From assembly GCF_020524165.1 (NCBI RefSeq), contig NZ_JAIVKU010000002.1:62001-126000 (forward strand): a stretch of DNA of 64,000 nucleotides, given 5' to 3'. Below, one piece after another: positions 16,637-25,375 of the stretch. The stretch is from Guptibacillus hwajinpoensis. GTDB lineage: Bacteria > Bacillota > Bacilli > Bacillales > Guptibacillaceae. The notes under the pieces are model-generated. The model saw only the letters and a program-made list of their open reading frames with translations, was not told the DNA's origin and ran no database searches. The first letter of the stretch is position 1. Each line of letters begins with the position of its first letter. A program made the position numbers and the translations under genes.

Positions 16637-16670
16637 CCATCAGAGAAGGAATTCCTTCTCTGATGGTTTT
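16637..16670. terminator. Perfect 30-base inverted repeat, terminator-like
   Basis: Fifteen-base arms beginning CCATCAGAGAAGGAA meet with no loop bases between them and are followed by TTTT. The short T-run suggests partial termination or attenuation ahead of the transporter. Confidence 0.65.
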
Positions 16671-16815
16671 GAACTCTTCTGTCCTTAAGAGGCAGTGCCC
16701 CACTAGTTGAACGACTTGATTTTGAGTGGATTTGAAAGAGGGGGTACTACCCTTTAAGGATAGAATCGCAAGCACGATCCGCATCACAAATCCATTTAAT
16801 GAAGGGGAGAAGCGT

Positions 16816-18402
16816 ATGAGTTCGAATTACAGAAATCCAGTTTTCTGGGTATCCGCGCTTGTCATTACACTGTTTGTCGTTTGGGGTGCTGCAGCTCCAG
16901 ACGGGTTTGCGAAGATTGCAGGATCGGTTTTCAATTTCACTACGAATGCATTTGGCTGGTTTTACCTCATTGCGGTTATGTTCTTCGTCTTATTTTGTCT
17001 CTATTTAGCTCTAAGTAAGCATGGGAAAGTTCGTCTCGGTAAAGAAGATGAACGTCCTAAATATGCCTATTTTACTTGGATTGGCATGCTCTTTAGCGCA
17101 GGATTTGGCGTGGGACTTGTCTTCTGGGGAGTGGCCGAACCGATGACTCACTTCGGTACACCTCCTACTGGTCTCGGAGTTGAAGGAGGCACGGAAGAGG
17201 CGGCTCGGACAGCGATGCGCTATTCCTTCTTTCATTGGGGCATCCACCAGTGGTCTGTTTTTACCGTTGTTGGACTTGTGATGGCTTACTTTCAATATAA
17301 AAAAGATCGAGGAGCGCTGATAAGCTCAACGATTACGGTGAAAACACCAAAGAAAAAGGCGAGCTGGAAAACGATCGTGAATACACTTGCTGTTATTGCC
17401 ACCGTTATGGGCGTTGCGACTTCACTTGGGATGGGAATCCTTCAAATTAACGGTGGTTTGAATTATATGTATGACCTGCCACAGAATGCAGGTGTTCAGC
17501 TGATTATTACCGGAATTCTCCTTGTGCTCTATCTCTTTTCATCCACAACAGGACTTGATCGAGGGATTAAATACTTAAGCAACCTGAATCTGGGGCTTGC
17601 TCTAGGACTCATGCTTTTTGTACTTATTCTTGGACCCACTGTCTTTATATTCGAGAGCTTTACCGTTGCGATCGGTGATTACATTCAGAACTTTGTGGAG
17701 ATGAGTTTCTACATGACCCCTTATCAGGGTGGATCGTGGGTCAAAGATTGGACCATTTTCTACTGGGCATGGGTCATCGCATGGTCGCCTTTCATCGGAT
17801 CCTTTGTTGCGCGAATCTCTCGCGGTAGAACGATTCGCGAGTTAATCTTCGGTGTGCTCATTGTACCTCCATTTATTGCGATGGTTTGGATTGCTGTTTT
17901 CGGCGGAGCGGCCTTGAACATGGATTTATTTGGTGGTACGGCGATTACCGCTGCCGTCAGCAACGATGTCACGAGTGCGCTATTCGTCACACTTGAACAG
18001 TTTCCATTAACAACGGTTTTATCAAGTCTTTCTATTTTCTTAATCGCTGTCTTTTTGGTTACCTCAGCGGACTCAGCTACCTTTGTATTAGGGATGATGA
18101 CATCGAAAGGAAATATGAACCCGACAATGGCGTCGAAGATCGTCTGGGGTACACTTATCGCCGCGATATCTGTTGTGCTCATTATTAGTAGTGGTCTTCA
18201 AGGACTCCAAACCGCTTCCCTCATCTCAGCCCTTCCCTTTACCTTTATCATGATTCTCATGTGCAGAGCGCTCTTTGTTTCACTTAGAAGGGATCATAAG
18301 GAAGAAGTGAAGAAAATGGAAAAATCGATTATTGAAACAGCTACCGCACAGATTGCAGCATCGAAGCAGGAGGGAGAGAGCGAGGAGGGGAATCGCGGGT
18401 GA
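16816..18402 (+). CDS. BCCT-family transporter, likely ectoine/compatible-solute uptake
   Basis: ATG 16816 is preferred over a TTG at 16726: AAGGGGAG lies 6 bases before it and the protein then begins with the usual short N-terminus and first helix. The 528-residue protein has the twelve-helix betaine-choline-carnitine layout with GFGVGLVFWGVAEPM, the aromatic segment WAWVIAWSPFIGSFVARISR and HWGIHQWSVFTVVGLVMAYF. BCCT carriers such as OpuD and EctT use sodium to import glycine betaine or ectoine. As last gene of an ectoine-degradation locus it probably imports ectoine or hydroxyectoine as food. Its stop codon lies inside a REP-like micro-repeat. Confidence 0.85.
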   Translation: MSSNYRNPVFWVSALVITLFVVWGAAAPDGFAKIAGSVFNFTTNAFGWFYLIAVMFFVLFCLYLALSKHGKVRLGKEDERPKYAYFTWIGMLFSAGFGVGLVFWGVAEPMTHFGTPPTGLGVEGGTEEAARTAMRYSFFHWGIHQWSVFTVVGLVMAYFQYKKDRGALISSTITVKTPKKKASWKTIVNTLAVIATVMGVATSLGMGILQINGGLNYMYDLPQNAGVQLIITGILLVLYLFSSTTGLDRGIKYLSNLNLGLALGLMLFVLILGPTVFIFESFTVAIGDYIQNFVEMSFYMTPYQGGSWVKDWTIFYWAWVIAWSPFIGSFVARISRGRTIRELIFGVLIVPPFIAMVWIAVFGGAALNMDLFGGTAITAAVSNDVTSALFVTLEQFPLTTVLSSLSIFLIAVFLVTSADSATFVLGMMTSKGNMNPTMASKIVWGTLIAAISVVLIISSGLQGLQTASLISALPFTFIMILMCRALFVSLRRDHKEEVKKMEKSIIETATAQIAASKQEGESEEGNRG

Positions 18403-18443
18403 ATCGAATCGCTGGGGAATCGCTGGGACGGTTCTCGCGATTC
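18401..18443 (+). repeat. REP-like element, forward copy, fused to a stop codon
   Basis: GAATC begins inside the TGA stop of the BCCT gene. Two GAATCGCTGGG-type units lead into GGGACGGTTCTCGCGATTC; a further GAATCGCGG unit at 18390 lies within the last codons. Confidence 0.8.
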
Positions 18444-18470
18444 ACATTAAATAAGATTTGAATATCAGAT

Positions 18471-18515
18471 AAACCAGATGAACGAGTCAATTTGAGATTC
18501 GTTCATCTGGTTTTT
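18471..18515. terminator. AACCAG-type hairpin terminator
   Basis: Fifteen-base arms AAACCAGATGAACGA and TCGTTCATCTGGTTT pair perfectly and end in five T. It lies centrally between the forward (18401) and reverse (18533) REP-like copies. Confidence 0.85.
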
Positions 18516-18532
18516 GTTTTGGGATAAGGAAG

Positions 18533-18580
18533 TGAATCAACAGAACCGTCCCACTGATTCCACTGATTCTCCAGCGATTC
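18533..18580 (-). repeat. REP-like element, reverse copy
   Basis: GAATCAACAGAACCGTCCC is followed by three reverse micro-units (ACTGATTCC, ACTGATTCT, CCAGCGATTC). With the copy at 18401 it forms an inverted pair around the hairpin. Confidence 0.8.
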
Positions 18581-18702
18581 TGAGAATATGGACAAATCAA
18601 GTAGCGTATTCTATATCATTTGATTGCGTTATTTTAGGAAAAGGGTAGCAGAAACATTGATAACGGAATAAACGTCTAAATACAAGATCGAGGGGTGGTT
18701 AT

Positions 18703-19422
18703 TTGTCAGCCGAAATGAAAAATAAACACTATGCTACTACTGCCTTAGTATTAGCGATTTGTTCATTTGTATTGGGTTTGATTCCAATCATAGGTTGGCT
18801 TCTTGTGATTACGGCGACTGTTTTCCTTGTATTAAGCTATTCAAATCATGAGAAAGGACCTAAGAATGTCGTTTCTCTCATACTTGTTAGTCTTACATGG
18901 GTGGGTAAAATCCTTTTTGCTAGCATCTTCTTCTTTACCGTATTTTCACCTCCTAGTGAAGAAGAAAGTGGAATTGAGGTAGAAACCGTTGGGACAATGG
19001 AGTCGGCTGACAGCAATAAGGAGGAAGAGAAAGATAAAGTTTACAAAGTAGGCGATGTTGTTCAAATGAATGATAAGGAGCTAACGGTTATAAAGGTGGA
19101 GAAATCAAACGGGAATGAATACTCGAATCTTAAATCTGGTGATGAATATGTCATTGTTTCAGTCAAAATTACAAATAACTCGAAAAAAGAAATCTCTTAT
19201 AACCCTTATGATTTTGAGATGAGTAACTCGAAAGGCCAGATTTTTCAACAATCATTTTCCAGCATACATGAAGATACTGCATTGCATTATGGTGAACTTG
19301 TGCCAGGCGGAACTGTAGAAGGGACCGTCGTATTCGAACAGCCGAAAGATGATGAAAAACTGCAGTTGCAATATACGGTTAACTTTTGGAGAGATCGAAT
19401 GATTCGTGTTGATTTGCAGTAG
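18703..19422 (+). CDS. Membrane protein with DUF4190-like helices and DUF4352 domain
   Basis: The TTG start has AGGGGTGG 4 bases upstream; an ATG at 18715 is too far from it. Residues ~8-85 hold two to three helices (ALVLAICSFVLGLIPIIGWL, ATVFLVLSY, SLTWVGKILFASIFFFTVF). An acidic linker follows, then a DUF4352 domain (about 115-235) with KVGDVVQMNDKELTVIKV and GDEYVIVSVKITNNSKKEI. DUF4352 domains are extracytoplasmic beta-sandwiches of unknown role, common in Bacillus lipoproteins. The dead copy at 892-1212 is of the same kind. A REP-like element abuts the stop codon. Confidence 0.72.
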   Translation: MSAEMKNKHYATTALVLAICSFVLGLIPIIGWLLVITATVFLVLSYSNHEKGPKNVVSLILVSLTWVGKILFASIFFFTVFSPPSEEESGIEVETVGTMESADSNKEEEKDKVYKVGDVVQMNDKELTVIKVEKSNGNEYSNLKSGDEYVIVSVKITNNSKKEISYNPYDFEMSNSKGQIFQQSFSSIHEDTALHYGELVPGGTVEGTVVFEQPKDDEKLQLQYTVNFWRDRMIRVDLQ

Positions 19423-19476
19423 GAATCGGTGGTGGGGGGAATCGCTGGTGAATCGCTGGGACGGTTCTCATGATGC
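19423..19476 (+). repeat. REP-like element, forward copy abutting a stop codon
   Basis: GAATC starts at the base after the TAG stop. Three micro-units (GAATCGGTGG, GAATCGCTGG, GAATCGCTGG) lead into GGGACGGTTCTCATGATGC. Confidence 0.8.
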
Positions 19477-19492
19477 AATTTATTTATGTGGT

Positions 19493-19532
19493 GGAATCAA
19501 CAGAACCGTCCCAGCGATGCCAGCGATGCACC
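19493..19532 (-). repeat. REP-like element, reverse copy
   Basis: GAATCAACAGAACCGTCCC plus two AGCGATGCC units lies only 17 bases from the forward copy. The pair separates two convergent genes, with no AACCAG hairpin between. Confidence 0.78.
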
Positions 19533-19543
19533 GCCTCATAATA

Positions 19544-19580
19544 AAAAGTACCTGTTCCCAAAAAGGAAACAGGTACTTTT
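19544..19580 (-). terminator. Terminator for the minus-strand lipoprotein gene
   Basis: The arms AAAAGTACCTGTTCC and GGAAACAGGTACTTTT give T-runs on both strands, so it can serve both convergent genes. Confidence 0.8.
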
Positions 19581-19586
19581 ACACAT

Positions 19587-20768
19587 TTATTCAGCTTTCT
19601 CAATAACCATATTCAACGTTTCTTTGATTTCTTTCAGCTCTTCCATTGCCTTTTCTTTTTCATCTGATTTAACAGCTTCTAGATAAGACTGAGCATGGGC
19701 AGAAAGGGTGTTGTAAGCTTCTTCGCCTTCCATGCGCGTGATGTCGCTTGAAATCATATCAATGAAGAGAGCACCTTCTAGAGCAGTAATCGTGGATTTA
19801 TCTTCTCCCCATTCTTCTTCGCTTTCTTCATATTCATGAAGAGCTACTTTCGAGAAGCCGCGAATAAACGCATGATTGACAGCTTCAGGATCGATCTCAG
19901 CTACATCGTTTTCAAGACTGAAATTCTTCTCGATTAGTGCTGCATCTTCTTCAGCGTGGTTCGTAATGTAATTTGAGATTGATTGATAGAATGCCCAACC
20001 TTCAGCTTGTTCCACACGAGCGTGCTCAGGATCTTCTTTTGCTTCTTTAGCAGCTTTTGTTGCATACCCTTCAGGAAGAGCGCCGGTTGCAAGGTAGAAC
20101 GTCTTCATCAACGTTTTATCTACCATTTGGGTAGCGAGTACAAACTGAAGGTTATCATCGTTTTCAACAGCGGTTTGCATGTCACTAAAACCACCGTCGA
20201 TTTGAGAAACCATGGAAGTATCGTACGCCGCGTCACGTTTTTCGACTGTTCCTTTTAACACTTCATAGTATTCCTTCGCTTCTTCAATCTCTTTGTTCAC
20301 TTCTTCTGTATTGCCCCAGTTTTCTTTCACTTCATCAAACTCATGCTTTACCGTTAAATAGAAAACCTTTTGCATCAGCTTATCGTAAATTTGTTTCACA
20401 ACTTCACCATCAAGGTCACCAGATTTTCCAGCTTCTAGGGCAGAAGAGATCTGTTGATCCATGTCACCTTCTCTTTGCTCAACAAGAGGTTTTAAATCGT
20501 TATTATAAAGATCAATCACAGCCTGATAGTCAACTTCTTCACCTTCAGAAGCTTTCTCAAGCTCGGCTTTACCTTCTTCAAATGAAGAAATGAAATCAGC
20601 ATCTTCTTCTTTTTCATCACCATTCTCTTCATCCGCTTTTTCCGTGCTATTTTGTTCTGAATTTTCATCAGAAGCACTTTCATTGGTAGAGTTCTCATTT
20701 GATTGTCCGCAAGCAGCTAGCACAAGGCCTAGTGCAAGAAATAAATACAAAATCTTATGCTTTAACAC
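19587..20768 (-). CDS. Fur-box-controlled helical lipoprotein of unknown function
   Basis: The 393-residue protein starts with a lipoprotein signal (LFLALGLVLAACGQSNE, lipobox LAAC). A 40-residue acidic Asn/Glu/Asp-rich linker follows, then an all-helical domain with two half-repeats (VKQIYDKLMQKVFYLTVKHE and QMVDKTLMKTFYLATGALPE). The mature protein is anchored outside the membrane. Fur-type operator sequence lies 30-75 bases upstream, so iron starvation probably induces it. Duplicated helical modules recall the extracytoplasmic part of FTR1/EfeO-type iron uptake proteins, but I see no clear iron-binding motif (no REGLE), so this is only a suggestion. It stands alone. Confidence 0.68.
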   Translation of the reverse strand: MLKHKILYLFLALGLVLAACGQSNENSTNESASDENSEQNSTEKADEENGDEKEEDADFISSFEEGKAELEKASEGEEVDYQAVIDLYNNDLKPLVEQREGDMDQQISSALEAGKSGDLDGEVVKQIYDKLMQKVFYLTVKHEFDEVKENWGNTEEVNKEIEEAKEYYEVLKGTVEKRDAAYDTSMVSQIDGGFSDMQTAVENDDNLQFVLATQMVDKTLMKTFYLATGALPEGYATKAAKEAKEDPEHARVEQAEGWAFYQSISNYITNHAEEDAALIEKNFSLENDVAEIDPEAVNHAFIRGFSKVALHEYEESEEEWGEDKSTITALEGALFIDMISSDITRMEGEEAYNTLSAHAQSYLEAVKSDEKEKAMEELKEIKETLNMVIEKAE

Positions 20769-20798
20769 GTTTGATTTCCCCCTATTTTCTATGTAGTA

Positions 20799-20845
20799 AT
20801 CGTTATCATTCCATCATTATCATATAGAGAATGATTCTCATTGTC
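20799..20845 (-). promoter_or_regulatory. Fur-box cluster upstream of the lipoprotein gene
   Basis: GAGAATGATTCTCATTG (20827-20843) closely matches the Fur core GATAATGATTATCATT; an overlapping TTATCATTCCATCATTATC (20803-20821) adds two more half-sites. The position 30-75 bases before the minus-strand start fits a Fur operator over the promoter. Confidence 0.7.
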
Positions 20846-20857
20846 AACCGGTAAATG

Positions 20858-20916
20858 AGAATCGGTGGGGAATCGCTGGCATTGTCGGGGCATCAACGGG
20901 ACGGTTCGTGTGATTC
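20858..20916 (+). repeat. REP-like element, forward copy
   Basis: GAATCGGTGG and GAATCGCTGG units, a short insertion, then GGGACGGTTCGTGTGATTC. It begins the RAYT-associated segment that is repeated at 27.3 kb. Confidence 0.7.
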
Positions 20917-20950
20917 ATTATAAGGTGAAGACTAGAAATAAGAGTCAAAG

Positions 20951-20995
20951 AAAAAAGATGAGTCCTTCGTATTTAACGAGTGACTCACCTTTTTT
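20951..20995. terminator. Terminator-like hairpin in the RAYT leader
   Basis: The arms AAAAAAGATGAGTC and GACTCACCTTTTTT are the counterpart of the hairpin at 27380-27420 in the second copy of this segment. Confidence 0.65.
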
Positions 20996-21048
20996 GGTAA
21001 GAGCAACGACAAAGTTCTTAATAACTTTCAAAACATAGCAAATCCCCT

Positions 21049-21068
21049 TTAAACAAACGTTTGATTAA
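21049..21068. repeat. Dispersed palindrome TTAAACAAACGTTTGATTAA
   Basis: Full 20-base form, in the ~560-base leader between the REP-like element and the RAYT gene. No gene overlaps it. The rest of 21069-21482 shows an orphan AGGAGGTGATC ribosome-site-like sequence (21170) and nothing else I recognise. Confidence 0.75.
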
Positions 21069-21482
21069 CTGGATATATACAGCTTTATCCTAATATCTTC
21101 ATAGAGATGAAGGGAATTTTACAAGCAAAAAGAATATGTTAACGAGCTAGAAATAATCAGGAGGTGATCTTGCAAATGAATTAAAATCCTAAGTCCATAA
21201 TAACTCTTATCTAAGTACCATGACTTCATTTCCTCCAACTCTTAACTCCGTTTTACCAAAGTATGAACCTACCACTAATTAACTTATTTTCATTCCAAAT
21301 TTTGATTTCATTTTCATCTACTAGATTTATATCCAAGACGTCTCTTCTGATAATCATTTCATCCTCGCGTAACCTAACTCTATCTCAACCATCTCCGTTG
21401 ATTAGAGCAGTATAGAAAACCAACCTGCTCGGACAGTGATTTTAAAAATTCCGTCTCGCCAAATAGAATAGGGAGAGTAATC

Positions 21483-22259
21483 ATGCCACGAGAAGCAAGA
21501 AAAAGAAGCAAAACATCGATTTATCATGTCATTTTTAGAGGAGCTAATCGTCAGGAAATTTTTCATGATGATCATGATCGGATTCGATTTCTTAACGCCC
21601 TTGAAAAGTACGCCCTCTTGTACGAACTGAAATGCTATGCGTGGTGCCTCATGAACAATCATATCCATCTGCTGTTAAAGGAAGGAAACGAAGAAATCTC
21701 TCTTACGTTAAAACGCCTCGCCATAAGTTATGTCCAAACCTATCATTTTAAGTATCGTACATCAGGACATCTCTTCGAAGATCGGTTTAAAAGTGAAAAT
21801 GTGGAGACGGTCAAATACCTTCTTACCGTAGTGCGCTACATTCATCAAAATCCAGTGAAAGCGCGGATGGTTAGGAGTATAGACGATTGGCCATGGAGCA
21901 GTTGTTCGGAATACTATCGGGGTTATTCAGAAACGAAGTGGTTAGATTGTGATTATATCCTGAACCTCTATGGTTTTGATCGCCGTTTAGCCATTGGACA
22001 TTTTAAGGAGTTTAATGAACGAGTCACTGATGATTGTTGTTTAGAAGATGTAAACGATAAGAAAAGAAGATTGACCGACGATGAAGCGAGAGACCTCATA
22101 AAAAGCAGTCTTGGTGTAGTGGAAATCGCTCAGGTAAAGAGCCTTCCTAAAGATAGGAGAGACCTGTTGATAAGGGAGGTGAAGCGAATAAAAGGGGTGT
22201 CGCAACGGCAGATGGCGAGAATATTGGGTGTTTCGCAGACTTTGATTTTTAGGGCGTGA
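21483..22259 (+). CDS. REP-associated tyrosine transposase (RAYT, Y1/IS200-like)
   Basis: The 258-residue protein has the single-strand transposase signature: HUH pair His60/His62 in MNNHIHLLLKEGNEE, the segment GHLFEDRFKSENVET, and the nucleophile Tyr119 in RYIHQNPVKARMV. The C-terminal ~70 residues end in a helix-turn-helix (GVSQRQMARILGVSQTLIF). RAYTs are domesticated single-copy relatives of IS200/IS605 transposases that cut REP hairpins as single strands. Here the stop codon is fused to a reverse REP-like copy and a forward copy lies upstream, so the gene is bracketed by its presumed substrate. A decayed paralogue lies at 27.75 kb. GGGAGAG precedes the ATG; catalytic residues look intact. 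Confidence 0.88.
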   Translation: MPREARKRSKTSIYHVIFRGANRQEIFHDDHDRIRFLNALEKYALLYELKCYAWCLMNNHIHLLLKEGNEEISLTLKRLAISYVQTYHFKYRTSGHLFEDRFKSENVETVKYLLTVVRYIHQNPVKARMVRSIDDWPWSSCSEYYRGYSETKWLDCDYILNLYGFDRRLAIGHFKEFNERVTDDCCLEDVNDKKRRLTDDEARDLIKSSLGVVEIAQVKSLPKDRRDLLIREVKRIKGVSQRQMARILGVSQTLIFRA

Positions 22260-22306
22260 ATCGGGAGAACCGTCCCGCCGATTCCCCCACCGATTTCCGG
22301 TGATTC
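22258..22306 (-). repeat. REP-like element, reverse copy, fused to the RAYT stop codon
   Basis: GAATC begins within the RAYT TGA stop. GAATCGGGAGAACCGTCCC is followed by reverse units CCGATTCC, CCGATTTCC and GGTGATTCC. Confidence 0.8.
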
Positions 22307-22399
22307 CAGAATTTACAGTTTTTTTAAAATGCTTTCGAACTCCCTAAACAAACTTCCTTCAGAGTATGAAAGAGACATACTCATTAGGAGGAAATCAGA

Positions 22400-24937
22400 T
22401 TGAAAAAAACCCCGTTACTCGCAACAATTGTTTTCCTATCCCTTGTTATGCCTTTTCCATCCACTTCATTCGCTGAGAAGGAACTGACGACTTATACCGA
22501 GCAGGAGGATTTAAGTATTTCTTTGTTAGGCCGATATGAAAGTGGCGCAGCACTTGATGAAGGTGGCGCTGAGATCGTCGATTATGATAAAAAGCATCAG
22601 CGCGCGTTTGTAGTGAATGGAGCGGATCAGTCTTTAGATATTTTGGATTTGTCTTCAGCTCCAGAACAAAAGGAACTCAAGCTGTGGAAGAAAGTATCTC
22701 TCACAGACATCGATTTAGGCGCATTCGTCCCAGGTGATGTAACGAGCGTAGCGGTTCACCCTGACTCAGAATATGTTGCCGTTGCCATACCAGCGGAAGA
22801 AAAAACAGATCCAGGAATGATTGCCCTGTTCACGTCTGATGGTGATTTTATGAAAGCGTATGAGGTCGGTGCTTTGCCAGATATGGTGACCTTCTCACCA
22901 GATGGCAAACAACTTCTTGTTGCAAATGAAGGAGAGCCGAATGACGACTATACGATCGATCCTGAAGGAAGTGTTTCTGTACTCGACGTCAGCAAAGGTC
23001 CCAAGGAAGCAAAAGTAAATACGATTGACTTTGACGCTCTCGATGAAAAGAAGATCGATGAAGATGTTCGAGTGTTTGGGCCAAATGCGACAGCGGCAAA
23101 AGATTTTGAACCTGAATACATACAGGTAACAGATGATAGTCAAAAAGCATATGTTTCCTTACAAGAAAATAATGCGATTGCAGAAATTGATTTAGAAACG
23201 CAAACCATCACCAGTGTCAATAGCCTCGGTTTTAAAGATCATTCCATTGAAGGGAATGGGCTAGATGCATCAAACAAATCGGATGAAATCGATATTAAAC
23301 CGATGCCTGTTCTCGGCATGTATCAGCCCGATGCCATTGCTCTCTACACGGTGGAAGGTAAAAACTATCTCCTTACACCAAATGAAGGAGACGCGAGAGA
23401 TTACGATGGCTATTCGGAAGAATCTCGTGTTGAAGATCTCGAAAGGGACACAGGGCATCCGATCAAACTGAATGCGGACAACTATGAAGGATATACTCAA
23501 GCAGAACTGGATCAGCTAGTAGCTGACGGTTTGTGGGATGAGGACCAATTAGGTCGATTAAACGTGACGACTGCTAATGGATTGAATAAAGAAGGGGAAT
23601 ATGAAGCGCTCTATAGTTATGGTGCTCGCTCTTTCTCCGTTTATGAAACAGAGAATTTCGAACAGCTTTACGACAGTGGTGATGAGTTTGAACAAATCAC
23701 TTCTCAAGCTTTACCGGAGTACTTTAATTCCAATAATGATGACAATGGTTTTAAAAGTCGTAGTGATGACAAGGGACCTGAACCAGAATCAGCAGAAGTT
23801 GGCAAAGTTAATGGCAAACAGTACGCGTTTATCGGGTTAGAACGCCAGGGTGGGATTATGGTATACGATATCGATCAACCTGAACAGCCAGAGTTTGTGA
23901 CGTACTTTAGCAGTCGTGATTTTTCGGCAGAAGATGAGTCTGTTCAAGGAGATAGTGCACCTGAAGGAATCAAATTCGTGTCTGCAGAAAATAGTCCTAC
24001 TGGAAAGGCGATGCTTCTTGCCGCCCATGAAGTGAGTGGCACAGTAGCAGCCTATGAGATTGAAAGTCTACTTGGTGAAAAGCGCCTTGCTGGAAATGAC
24101 CGCTACGAAACAGCCGTACAAGTTTCGAAGGAAGGCTGGGAAAATGCTGATACCGTTGTGATCGCGAGAGGTGATGAATTTGCGGATGCCCTTGCAGGTG
24201 CTCCGCTTGCCTATAAAGAAGATGCACCGATCTTACTTACATCGACTGATCACTTGAATAAAGAAGTAAAGAAGGAGATTGAACGATTAGGAGCAAAACA
24301 CGCGATCCTTCTTGGTGGATCTTCAGCCCTTTCTTCTTACGTTGACTATCAATTACAGGGACTCGGGTTAGAGGTCGAACGGATTGGTGGCAAAAGTCGT
24401 TTTGATACGGCAACGAATATTGCCGCTCGTCTTGATGGCAATCCTGATAAGGCTATTATTGCGAACGGTCTCACTTTCGCGGATGCCCTCGCTGCTGCTT
24501 CTTATGCTGCAAAAAACGGCTATCCCATTTTATTAACAGAGAAGGACCAGCTTCCATCGTCTACTTCCCTTGCTTTAAAGGGAATTGATGAAACCATCGT
24601 AGTAGGTGGAGAAGCCGTTGTCACGGAGGATGTTTTCTCCCATCTTCCACATGCTAGCCGTATAAGTGGTGCCAACCGTTTCGAAACAGCGGCGATCATG
24701 GCAACAACTTACGGCGGCAATGCTGCCATCGTATCAACCGGCTACGAATTTGCTGACGCGCTAACAGGATCCGTCCTCGCGGCAAAACGAGATGCGGTTT
24801 CTCTTCTTGTAAAGAAGGACAGCGTTCCTACAACGACTAAAGAAGCTTATAAGCAACTTAATTTAGAAAAGCTTTATATTCTTGGTGGAACGAGTGCGGT
24901 GAGTGATGAAGTGATGGATGAATTAAGGTTGAAGTAA
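22400..24937 (+). CDS. Secreted choice-of-anchor I protein with three CWB2 cell-wall repeats
   Basis: The TTG start follows AGGAGG at a normal distance and yields a signal peptide (LLATIVFLSLVMPFPSTSFA). Residues ~35-555 form a beta-propeller-like 'choice-of-anchor I' domain, with blade-like segments DYDKKHQRAFVVNGADQSLD, VTSVAVHPDSEYVAVAIP and LPDMVTFSPDGKQLLVANEG plus acidic metal-binding-like stretches. Residues ~560-845 carry three CWB2 repeats (LAGNDRYETAVQVSKEGW; IGGKSRFDTATNIAARL; ISGANRFETAAIMATTY), which bind anionic wall polymer. So it is exported and held non-covalently in the wall. The propeller's substrate is unknown; related proteins are often annotated as phosphatase- or esterase-like. 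A terminator follows. Confidence 0.82.
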   Translation: MKKTPLLATIVFLSLVMPFPSTSFAEKELTTYTEQEDLSISLLGRYESGAALDEGGAEIVDYDKKHQRAFVVNGADQSLDILDLSSAPEQKELKLWKKVSLTDIDLGAFVPGDVTSVAVHPDSEYVAVAIPAEEKTDPGMIALFTSDGDFMKAYEVGALPDMVTFSPDGKQLLVANEGEPNDDYTIDPEGSVSVLDVSKGPKEAKVNTIDFDALDEKKIDEDVRVFGPNATAAKDFEPEYIQVTDDSQKAYVSLQENNAIAEIDLETQTITSVNSLGFKDHSIEGNGLDASNKSDEIDIKPMPVLGMYQPDAIALYTVEGKNYLLTPNEGDARDYDGYSEESRVEDLERDTGHPIKLNADNYEGYTQAELDQLVADGLWDEDQLGRLNVTTANGLNKEGEYEALYSYGARSFSVYETENFEQLYDSGDEFEQITSQALPEYFNSNNDDNGFKSRSDDKGPEPESAEVGKVNGKQYAFIGLERQGGIMVYDIDQPEQPEFVTYFSSRDFSAEDESVQGDSAPEGIKFVSAENSPTGKAMLLAAHEVSGTVAAYEIESLLGEKRLAGNDRYETAVQVSKEGWENADTVVIARGDEFADALAGAPLAYKEDAPILLTSTDHLNKEVKKEIERLGAKHAILLGGSSALSSYVDYQLQGLGLEVERIGGKSRFDTATNIAARLDGNPDKAIIANGLTFADALAAASYAAKNGYPILLTEKDQLPSSTSLALKGIDETIVVGGEAVVTEDVFSHLPHASRISGANRFETAAIMATTYGGNAAIVSTGYEFADALTGSVLAAKRDAVSLLVKKDSVPTTTKEAYKQLNLEKLYILGGTSAVSDEVMDELRLK

Positions 24938-24968
24938 GAGCCCAGCTTAATATTATAGAAAGCAAAAC

Positions 24969-25000
24969 GAGCCTTTAGAATCGCTTCTAAGGCTCTTTTT
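24969..25000. terminator. Terminator after the CWB2 protein
   Basis: GAGCCTTTAGAA and TTCTAAGGCTC pair with one bulge and are followed by five T. It can serve the plus-strand gene and, weakly, the minus-strand frame beyond. Confidence 0.75.
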
Positions 25001-25053
25001 GTGTAGATGTTATGCTCTTTCCTTATTTAATAGAGTCATTTCTTTTGAACTGG

Positions 25054-25251
25054 TTACGAAGCGTCCCCGCTCCACACCTCTTCTAACGTACTCCTGAAAA
25101 GCTCATTTAATTGTTCCGTTGGATCCTCTGACTCAAAGTCTAAACTTTTTGTATAGGCTTCTAATTCATCAATTTCTTTCTGTAAAAAGGAAATAATGAC
25201 ATCAATTCTTGGCTCGGTATTGAATTCTTCTCCCGCGATTTTCCGTTTCAA
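25054..25251 (-). CDS. Short helical protein or 5'-truncated gene remnant
   Basis: The frame reads a charged helical protein (PRIDVIISFLQKEIDELEAY) of at least 65 residues. No ATG is present: a TTG at 25251 is possible but lacks a ribosome binding site. The frame stays open upstream past 25380, coding for plausible protein (FLDAAPSADLHEEITTLLKR) that runs antisense into the LXG gene. This suggests the 3' remnant of a longer gene, cut where the also-truncated LXG gene begins. I do not recognise the family. Confidence 0.3.
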   Translation of the reverse strand: MKRKIAGEEFNTEPRIDVIISFLQKEIDELEAYTKSLDFESEDPTEQLNELFRSTLEEVWSGDAS

Positions 25252-25375
25252 TAACGTCGTGATCTCTTCATGAAGATCTGCTGAAGGGGCTGCGTCCAGA
25301 AATCTTGAAAACGAAACAGTTGAGCTTCCTTTTTTAGAAGGTGAGCTATCGAATAGCGAAAGTAGAGCTAGAGAA

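Noticed and set aside
16637..16666. Regulator operator in the 30-base perfect palindrome after the ALDH gene
   Set aside because: It lies directly after a stop and is followed by T residues, so a terminator is the simpler reading.
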